From Gnetum montanum (lineage: Eukaryota > Streptophyta > Gnetopsida > Gnetales > Gnetaceae), in assembly GCA_015680685.1 (NCBI GenBank), contig MNCI01027496.1:35949-82048 (forward strand): a stretch of DNA of 46,100 bases, given 5' to 3'. Numbering within the stretch: position 1 is the stretch's first letter; each line of letters starts with the position of its first letter. The notes under the pieces are model-generated. The model worked only from the letters and a program-made list of their open reading frames with translations, was not told the origin of the DNA and made no database searches. Position numbers and translations under genes: made by a program. Of the stretch, positions 10,987 through 19,604 are shown one piece after another.

Positions 10987-11952
10987 TGATGGGATGCAAT
11001 ATCGCATATGCGATATCGTGGCTGTCGCGATATCGCATCCCTCCCGATATCGCATACGCGATATCGCGTCTTCCCCTATGATATCGCGTACACGATATCG
11101 TGGTGCATTGTCATATCTATAAATAAGAGGCAGCTCTTCTTTGTTTCATCATCCTAGGCTAGAAGTAGGGAAACTCTAGTAGATTGATCACTCCAGAGAT
11201 AGAATATTTTCTATGTGCCCGCAGTAGGAGTCCCAAAGTGAACGGATCTTTATTGGAGCAACATTGTACCTGAACACAAGTTGTGTACAACAATAAGGAC
11301 AAGCTTTCTGGATAAACCTTGCAGTGCATGGAATAGGATTTTATTATTGTTATTTCTTATATGTTATTTATTAACTATTAATGTGGAATGAGTACAACTT
11401 AATTACGAGAATTTAAGGATGTGTACGGATAATCAAGGAACGGATGCTCATCGCGATTAGTTTCTCTCTTACCCTTATCTCCTAGTAACGCAGGATGAGT
11501 ACGACTTGATTACAAGCATTTAAGGATGTGTACGGATGATCAAGGAACGGATGCTCATCATGCTTAGGCTTGCTAAGTGCCTCAGTACGACCACTTTGAG
11601 CACGTGTGTTACGCATGGTGATCCCAACAATGATTAGCGTTTGGTAGCCACGATTGCATAGGTTCAGGGTGTGTACAGTAAGTGGGAACGGATGCTGATG
11701 CTAGGTAATTTAGACTTAGTTCATTAGTTAGAGTTAGTAATTAGTTTCTCAACCCTTCACCCTATTAGCATAGGAGACATAAAACATAAAAGACTATAAA
11801 AATCATATACCTCAGACTTGCTTAACCATACACCGTGACAACTACAAGTAAGTCTGGGAAGACAACGAATAATTAACCCTAAGTGTTCCAAGAGGCGTGT
11901 AGGCACTTAGTTTGTGGAGTTTGACCGGATCGTGCATGCTACGCTCGTATTT
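10987..11952 (+). mobile_element. 3' LTR of gypsy element, end-truncated
   Basis: Direct repeat of 5448-6418, starting TGATGGGATGC and carrying a fuller GATATC palindrome array (10993-11102), the TATA box at 11118-11125 and both 73-base repeats. It matches the 5' LTR as far as acgctcgtat, then diverges, lacking the last ~40 bases (gtatggttgag…ctcatca). The same truncation is present in the right arm (33886), so it happened before the palindrome formed. Confidence 0.88.
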
Positions 11953-12121
11953 TTCTTGGTGCTCTTTTAATTATGATACAATAATTACATACTTTCTTAT
12001 ATAGCTTTTGAAGGGTAGTTAGGTTAACCATTGTAGGCTAACTTAACATAAGGATAAAATAGAATTAGCTACTAATGTGGCCTCAAATTACATCTTATTA
12101 ACATTCAATAAGAATATTATT
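11953..12121. other. Short flank between two LTRs, no gene
   Basis: About 170 AT-rich bases lying between the truncated plus-strand LTR and the end of a minus-strand LTR. No primer site is seen next to the minus-strand LTR, so it is flanking DNA rather than element interior. Conserved at 33715-33885. Confidence 0.5.
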
Positions 12122-13001
12122 TGATGAGTAGTAGATATTCCATACACACAACCATATGAATCATAAATGTAGATGCACGATCTGGTCAAATTCCATGGAC
12201 ATCTTCCACCTAAGTAGTCTATGTCCTAGATAGTCAAACATAAGGTTACTAGTTGTTATCTTTTCAATCATCACTCATATTAATTCCATCTATGTCACTA
12301 AGTTTGATTAAGGTGTAAGATATCTATATCTATAATTTTACTATTTTTTTATCTTTAAAAGTATTAAGGGAAAGAAATAGGTGAAATATTAAACTTTACC
12401 AAATTAATTACTAAACTATCCTAAATGTAGAGTATCTATTCCCACTTTCTGAATACATCCTGAACTTATACTAACTTTGTTGAGTTGCCAAGTGCCTATT
12501 GTTGGGCATAGCAAGTATTCACTACTAGGGTTACTAAGTGTTAGTATATTATGCTTGAAGTGGTCGTACTCATGTTACTACAAAATGAAATATTAAACAT
12601 TTAAGTACAAAAAGGTAAATTGCATATAAAGTAAAATTCTTGAAAGTAAACAAAAGCTAATCTAAGTGTTGCAATAGAGAGAAGAAATCTTGATTTTATT
12701 TCCATCATGCAACAGTGTTCCATCATGCAACAGTGTCCTAGTACATCTTACACTTGAATAAAACTCTGTACAATTATTTTAATCTATACTATAGGCACTT
12801 AGAGGAAAATTTCACCAAGTTCTACAAAAGAAACCTGTAATAGTTTGGCTAATAGAATGACCAAAGGTATCATACATGTGGCTAATGTGGATATTTATAT
12901 AGGCTTTGGAAGGATCATCATCAATGTATATTCCCTAATGCATTAACGAGGATGCATCGATGGCCATGTGTCGATATAGTAAAATTATTGATACTTCACC
13001 A
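12122..13001 (-). mobile_element. LTR of a related gypsy element, minus strand
   Basis: On the minus strand it starts TGGTGAAGTATC (13001) and ends CTACTCATCA (12122), 880 bases. It has a TATA box near 12893-12903 (cctatataaata on the minus strand). It shares U5-end motifs with the plus-strand element (gatcgtgcat, tcatatggttgtgt, ctactcatca) and R-region motifs (agtacgaccac, gtgggaatagat), so it is a diverged member of the same lineage. A polypurine-like gtggaggta precedes it, so it is a 3' LTR. Mirror copy 32842-33714. Confidence 0.8.
12701..12736. repeat. 18-bp tandem duplication in LTR
   Basis: tccatcatgcaacagtgt occurs twice in tandem in the left arm but once in the mirror LTR (about 33118-33140). 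It is a replication-slippage event private to this arm. Confidence 0.9.
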
Positions 13002-14040
13002 TACCTCCACACTAACTAAAAATTTTTCCTTGATTAAAAAAAAAGGAATTAAGTTTTGTACAAAATTTGAGGAAGTATGGAACTGAATGACTATAATAAA
13101 AAATATAAAACATCTTTTGAGTATCAATTTGACTTATAATTTGCATGGATACAAAATTGGTGTAATGTATAAAGAAATTGAACACTTTGAAAAAATGGGT
13201 AAATATCTACTAAATGGATGGAGATTGGATGAATTCCTTACACTATGCCTAGAGATAGAGGCTCTTGTAGTGCATAGGGTCCTTCATCATGTCCCTTATC
13301 TGCTAAAGGTCTAGGCTACCTTACTACTAGTGGTATTACTAATGAAAGATAGAATTTATCTAAAAGTGCCTTCATCTTTTCTTCCTTGCCCTATTGATCA
13401 TGAATGGTCCAGGTAGCTTCACTTAGATGGGTTGGTGTTGGTATGTCTCACAACCATGGTAGTATAGGAAACATCTCTTTCAAGTGACAAACTAGGCTTT
13501 GAATTGTTTATGTTCAAAATCCAACGTATGGATGAGGTCTTGCATTTACTTATTTTCTAGCCAAGTTCTCAGTAATGGATCTTTGACTAATGAACTTACT
13601 TTTGAGGACTTCAAGCCTCATGTTAGCCACTTCTAGTTTTTCCTTGTTCTCTTTGTGGAAATTGAACTCTATCTCATAGAGAAGGTAGAAGCTAGTCACC
13701 TACTCTTCTAACTTTTATTTTGGCTCTCCTGTTGTTAGCATTACCAAGTCTACATATCAGAGCTTGGCAAGTTCCATGTACTCAGTCATCTCCATGATCT
13801 ATAGTTCCTTTAGGAACATTTTTTCTTAATTGTAGGAATTAATACCATCAAAGATGGGCTACCACACATCACATCTTTGCTAGAGTTGCTATAGGGCATT
13901 GTTCACCTTTGCCTTTGCCAACTTGATTTCTTTGAGAACCCTCACCGAGTCCTTGTAGTGATTCTTGACTTGTTCATATTTCAAGACTTTATTTTTCCAA
14001 GTGGTGATCTCAATTGTGGTGAGTGTAACTATTGAAAATC
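13002..14040 (-). pseudogene. Coiled-coil-coding interior of minus-strand gypsy element
   Basis: Read on the minus strand from about 14035 down to the LTR. A broken frame encodes charged, heptad-like helices: ITTWKNKVLKYEQVKNHYKD, VLKEIKLAKAKVNNAL, MTEYMELAKL, FNFHKENKEKLEVANMRLEV. Stops interrupt it repeatedly. Such coiled-coil tails occur near the 3' end of some plant gypsy elements. No enzyme domain is present. A 75-codon plus-strand frame at 13087-13314 is open in both arms but has no recognised domain. Mirror copy 31800-32841. Confidence 0.5.
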
Positions 14041-17000
14041 CTTGAAAATAATATTTTAGTCAAGATCATTTAGTAGGAAAAGCTAAAAATAATTATCATT
14101 TTGTTTAGATACCTTATGACAAAGTTGAAGATTTTATGAAAGGTGAAGAAAATAATCTCATACATGTCGCTACCTTTGTTAAAAAAGATCATATAAATCA
14201 AATTTGGAATGAGTGAGATAGGTGTTATGCAAATTATCATATTGAAAGAATATAGTAAGGATACTTTTGAACAGCTTAAATTTTAATATTTTTTAATTTT
14301 ATAATTATACAATTGTATGTACTTTTATTTAAAAATTGTAACTGTTTAATCATTATATCATTTTAGATATTGGTGTTCTTATGGATCATAAGATAACACA
14401 ATGATTCATAAAGATGTTATCAAATATCATCATGAATTGTATAAGAGAGGATGCAAATGTCACTTTACAATTCAATGGATGAGAACAAACACTAGCTTCA
14501 TAATTATATTTTATATAGAAAGGAAACATGTGAATAAATCTAGAGAAATATGTCATGGAATATATGCTTTGAATACAAGTGAACATGTGTTACATGCTTC
14601 ATGCTTATCCAAAGAGCTATGTTAAAATATTACAATAATGAGTAAAAATAAGCTATTTGATGACAAAATATTTCAGGATTATAATTTAGAATTGCACAAA
14701 AATTCATTCAATAGAGTTATATGAATTACTTTTAGTAGGGATGAATATTTTAAAAAAAATAAGATCTTTCTTACATATTTGAAAATGTTATTAGAAAAGA
14801 ATACAAGTATCATTCTAAAGATGACATAAGTATTCAAAATTGGATTCAAGTACATTCTAAATATGTCTTCTTTTATTAATTACCTATTAATGGTCAAACA
14901 TTTGTTCTTATCATTCAATCAATATGGATGAGAGAGAAAATGTTGCAATTTTCTCACAATAGTTTGTTGGCCATGGATTCAATATTTAACACTAATATTG
15001 ATGAGTGATCATGGATTTGACTACATTGCCCACTAATAGGGACTCATCAATGCATACCCATTAATGTGTACTCATCAATGTTGCTGCATTGAAGTACACC
15101 CATTAATGCATACTTGTCAATGCCTACCCATTGATGATTGATTTGATGAGTTGATATATATGCATCATCAATGTCTTGTCTTGCTTATATACATGCACAC
15201 ACCCGCCACATTTATGGAATTCATTTTTAAGTAGCATAGTCAAATTTTTGTAGTTTGTTTATTCCAGAATTAGGATATTTTTTAAGTGCCCACATTAAGA
15301 GTTGACAAGTGTATGAATCCTTATTTGAGCACTGATGTACCTAAACACTTCAGTGTGAACAGTAATAAAGATGACCTTTCTTAATAGACCTTGTAGCACT
15401 TGAACCTTGCATAATATTTCTTTAATGCATTTACTATTTATGCAATCTATTTTAAATCATTTAATTATTAATTATTAATTTATAGTGAATAACTAATGCA
15501 CATAAGTACGACCATCATAAGCATACATTAATGATTGGTAATCCTAGTAGCATTTATGCTTGGTAACCCAGTAGCGTTGTAATGTGTTGAGGATGTGTAC
15601 AACAGATGGGAATAGATGTTTATGTTAGAATTAGTTAATCCATTAATTAAACATTAAGTTACTTTATTTTCTACACTTAGGTGAATTAAATGAAAAATAT
15701 AAAAATGATACAAATCATGTGTCTCAGTTACACTTAAGTATACCATTGAACTTCACAAGTGGAACTAGGAAGACAATGATTGCATCCTTAGATTCACTAT
15801 CCTAGGTAATATTTACTTAGAGAGCTAAAGTCTACGGAATTCAATTGGTTCGCTTAGTGAACACTGGTGATTCATATGGTTGGACATAGGACTACTTGTT
15901 GCTCATCAACTATGTATGGGGTAAGTAAAATATAACGTTTCAAATGTTAAATGCTTTTTTAAAGATAAATATGTAAGAATAGTAACTTATATTTCTTTTT
16001 AATGTGCAGTATTCACTTTATTACATCATGGCTTTTGGTAGGCATGATAATGGAATTCTAGTTGCATGGGTGATATCATCAAGGAATACAATGGAAGATA
16101 TTCAATCTTGATTTTAAGCATTTGACTCTAAATGTCCATCAAGCAAAGCTAGATTATAAAGTTACATATGTTTTGATAGATAATGCTCTTGCAAAAATTG
16201 TAATCATAAAGTAAAACTTGATTGTTTCTCATAACTAACCTAGTTGGTGTATTTTTTAAATTTTAATCCATTGTGTCTTGTTATAGATTTTCTCTCATTT
16301 GATATATTCCTATTTTTTTATATACTAGGACAATTTTGAATTATAAAGTATTATAATGATTGTTCCATTTATGATGCCCATGTTATAAAATATTGAAAAT
16401 AATCTTAAAAATAAATCCAATCTAAAAGTTGTGAATGTTGCACATCGTTATATAATGCATACATGCAAAAGTGATCATGAAGTTAAAGATATATTGCATT
16501 AAATTTTTGAAGAATTCAAAGAAGAGGGAATATTTTTACAATATTTTATATGAACATGGATTGTGAACAAAAATTATCATAAGTATCATATTTCTACAAT
16601 TTTTTACCTAACTAGTTATTATAAATCTCTTTTAAGGAAGTAATATTTTGCAAGTATGTCGACAAAAGCATATAGAATTTAACCACATGCAAATCAAGAA
16701 GTAAATAATGCAATTGAAGGTATCATGCTTATTTGAAGTATAAGTTCTTAGTTGAAAAAGAAAGGAAAAGAGGTAAAAAAAATAGATTGGTTTCTTTTTT
16801 ATCTTTTAAAAGTTAAGCTTCGATACAAGCATGGTTAGCATTTGAAAGATAGTAGGCTTTGCACTAATAAAAATAAAAAAAATATTTATCAAAGATTCTT
16901 AGAATAAAGCTTTAAAAATAAGTGATACTAATTGTGTTCATGATCTAATAAGTAATATATATTAGGTGTAAAGTCAAAATTGTCATTCTACAAATTTAAG

Positions 17001-17700
17001 TTATTGGGTTGTAGATACAAACAATATTTCTATCTATAGTTGTCTATGGGAATCTATTTAAAATTTATACAAACATATTCTAAATGTATATATGAAAATA
17101 TTTGATAAGGTTAAAGCATACAATATTGCTCTCTATAGTTTTAAAGATGAGCAAGTTAATAAAAATAAATCATTCACTTAAATATGAGTCGTTAATTGAT
17201 TTAAATATGTTAATTGAATATGAAAATCATTCTTCTACTTAAGTAGAGTCTTAGAAAGATGATGCATTAAAACATGCATAGAAGAATTATCAAACATTAC
17301 TAGCTATGTTGCTTAATGATATGAAAGTACTTTCAAAAGTTTTACAGCTTGAAGAACAAATATTGCAATTATGTTATTCATAAGAAAATATTAGTTTTGA
17401 GTGAACTAAAGTAGTAATAGAGCTTAACAAAAGAATTAAGAGTTGTATTAGACCTATAAAAAGAGAAAATATAGCTAAATCAATTTTAGAAGGAACTTTA
17501 CAAAGTTTATAGGTAGAAATCATGAAGGATGATAGTTCTTTTTCTTTTTCATTATTAAAAAATCAAAGGAAGATATTTCCTAGATAGCTATATGCTGAAG
17601 AAAGAAAAAAATAATTCTAAAGTTATAAGTGAAAATGTTATAGGTTTTTCTCTTTCCTCTTTGCATTTAGAGATTATAGTTAATATTTCACTTGTCTAAT
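14041..17700 (+). pseudogene. Mutator-like (MULE/FAR1-type) transposase remnant, left arm
   Basis: A dead DNA-transposon transposase, followed by motif order through many stops and frame changes. It has an N-terminal IPYDKVEDFMKGEENN-like region (about 14108-14165), the stretch IHKDVIKYHHELYKRGCKCH (from 14404), the core start FSHNSLLAMDSIFNTN (about 14950-14998), then after an inserted LTR GRHDNGILVAWVISSRNTME (about 16030-16095). The late-core motif HANQEVNNAIEG follows (about 16688-16725). A degenerate SWIM zinc finger follows it (YSCLWESI.NLYKHILNV, about 17030-17090), then a helical C-terminal stretch. In active relatives the D-D-E residues of the core cut DNA, and the SWIM motif is C-x-C-xn-C-x-H. 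Here one SWIM cysteine is Tyr and one position is a stop. A possible intron (gtaagtaaaa … tgtgcag, about 15920-16009) precedes the second core motif. No terminal inverted repeats were identified. Confidence 0.75.
14999..15908 (+). mobile_element. Solo LTR inserted in the MULE
   Basis: 910 bases from TGATGAGTGATC to TTGCTCATCA, with no primer site or polypurine tract adjoining. Transposase sequence continues on both sides (…FNTN before, …GRHDNG after). Flanking five-base sequences aatat (14994-14998) and actat (15909-15913) fit a target duplication with one change. It has a TATA-like cttatatac near 15182 and R/U5 motifs shared with the other LTRs here (gtgcccacattaagag, gtgtacaacagatggga, tcatatggttggac). 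It is a third, diverged member of the same gypsy lineage, reduced to one LTR by recombination. Confidence 0.8.
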
Positions 17701-18819
17701 TGCTACATGCATTTGCCAAAGAAAAATTTGGATCTAAATATTGATCCAAACATTGAAGATGCTTATTAAAATCATAGGTAAATTATCATCAAAAGATATG
17801 TTGATAAACTCTCTGAATTATTTTCAATTGTTTTACTTTCTATCTTAGAATAGAATGATGTTGTTTTTTCTCATTGTCACTTATCTATACTCACTTGCAC
17901 CTTGCATATTTTTGTATCTTGTATTTTCAAAAAATTGAGAAGAGGTAGTTGGATTGATTCTTAATGTGTCTTGTTTAGGTTAATTGAGAAGATTTCTTAT
18001 GTCCATTTTGGTTATGATATGTTAATGATTTCAAGTTGCCTACTACATTTGTTTAAATGTTCACTAGACATTCTAAGATTTTTATTTTTATCATTGAAAT
18101 AAGACATCAAGACTTCCATATTAATGAAGGAGTATACGAATTAAATGTTTAACCTTAATAAAAAAAATTCTACTTTTTAATGTACATGGTAATTTTATTT
18201 TAGTCATTCATATTAGGGCAATTGATTAAGCTACTTGAATAGTTTTTAACATGATTTAATAGTGGTTACGATTAATTATATTTCTATTGTAATATTATTT
18301 ATGTGGGAAATATCCATAAATTGTTTTATGCACTATCTTTGACTAGAAAATGTAATGTGGCCAGGCTAGGAGTATTTGTAGATTGTACACACTGACTACA
18401 TTTCTAATTAGTTTTACTTCAATGCATTTGTATTAACTAGTCATTTCGAAAACTACCTAATAACTTAACATATTTTGTATATTGTAAGTTCCTAATAATT
18501 GGTGTAATAATCCTTGCATTTTATGCCTTAACATTTTATGCTACAATGTTTTTAGTTAGAAGTAAAGTTATGTAGGCTTTCAATAATCACTATCCTTATA
18601 GCTTTTTCTAGAATTGTGGACCAGTAGTACATGTTTGGTCTTAAAGTGCATACATTTATTGAACAACACTTTCAAGAGTGTTGATACTTAGCTTCTGGTC
18701 AACCGGTCTCCTACCATAACAATTTCTAACTTCCTACTTTATGGTTAGAGCTTTTATGATGATCGTGTTGAGGTACTTTCATGCTGCTACTATTTTTGCC
18801 TCTTAGGTAATTAGTGTCA
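17701..18819. other. AT-rich DNA, no gene recognised
   Basis: About 1.1 kb with only short broken frames and no domain, RNA gene or clear repeat. Conserved at about 28290-29260 in the right arm. It may include the distal part of the MULE. Confidence 0.5.
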
Positions 18820-18990
18820 TATGTACATGCTACTCTTGCACATGTGAGAGCATAGATTGAATTCAAGAGAAGAATGAATATTGAACCATATAATACTCTT
18901 TTAATTTGGAATGAAGATGCTCTCACAACATGTAACTGGACTAGGATTACCTACTTCAAAAATTCTAAACTGATAACCAGTTCTTCTACA
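18820..18990 (+). pseudogene. LRR receptor N-terminal (LRRNT) fragment, left arm
   Basis: One plus-strand frame reads YVHATLAHVRA, a stop, then IEFKRRMNIEPYNTLL, IWNEDALTTCNWT and RITYFKNSKLI. This matches the pattern of the LRR N-terminal cap of plant receptor-like kinases (ALLEFK…LL.W….CNWTGITC). In those proteins it caps the extracellular leucine-rich repeats. Here Cys of the final ITC is Tyr, the upstream leader is interrupted, and no LRR or kinase follows. It is therefore a small gene fragment. The mirror copy at 28085-28260 has one amino-acid change in this stretch (E to D). It may have been carried here by a transposon. Confidence 0.55.
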
Positions 18991-19174
18991 ATGAAGCCCT
19001 TTAAAAAGGTCTTTCTTTATCCCTTTCTATCTTTGATCTTTCTTCATCCCTACATATCTCTAGGGCCAAAAGGAAAGAAATTATAAAAAAAACACACATG
19101 CTCATAACATTATATATGTAAAGTGGATGAAGGAAAATCTACCTTAATTTTCTCCAAATATTTCTACCTTGCCT

Positions 19175-19540
19175 TGTTATATTTTTATTCGTATCTATGT
19201 TATATTTGGTCCTGTACCTACCCCCACCAAAATAAACCACCTTATTCCCTTTTTAATTTTTGTTTTATTTTTCTAATTCATGAAAATATATAAGGAGCTC
19301 AAAGGGAGCATCCAATGCACCACATTCTCTTGAAACATAAGCTTGAGAGTCATCTCCCTTCCTTTGTAAATTCTCCTTGAGCTTCAATCCTCTAAATTGT
19401 GCTACTAATGGTCCAAGAGATGACTTTCTGTTGGGGTTTTTCACCTTGAAGGTTTTTCCTAGGGTAACTCATGTCCTTTTTATTTGCTGTAGTTTTCTTT
19501 AAATTTATTATTATATTGGTGTAAGCGATTGGGAATAACA
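19175..19540 (+). mobile_element. 5' LTR of copia element (left arm; start approximate)
   Basis: The 3' edge is well placed: gggaataaca, two bases before a tRNA-Met primer site. The start is inferred from the matching terminal inverted repeat TGTTAT…ATAACA. Two candidate starts exist, 19175 and 19198. A TATA-like atatataagg lies near 19287. The interval 19320-19480 has the leader-like features of the transcript. No matching 3' LTR is found downstream. Confidence 0.6.
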
Positions 19541-19542
19541 AT

Positions 19543-19554
19543 TGGTATTGGAGC
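19543..19554 (+). other. Primer binding site, initiator tRNA-Met type
   Basis: TGGTATTGGAGC matches the usual plant primer site TGGTATCAGAGC at ten of twelve positions and sits two bases after the LTR end. Confidence 0.8.
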
Positions 19555-19604
19555 AAGGTTCCATGCACCACTATTATTTTGTTAAGTAATTGTAGGGAAA
19601 AATC

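Noticed and set aside
18726-18926. 66-codon minus-strand ORF with a hydrophobic start
   Set aside because: Antisense shadow of the LRR-receptor fragment and its leader.
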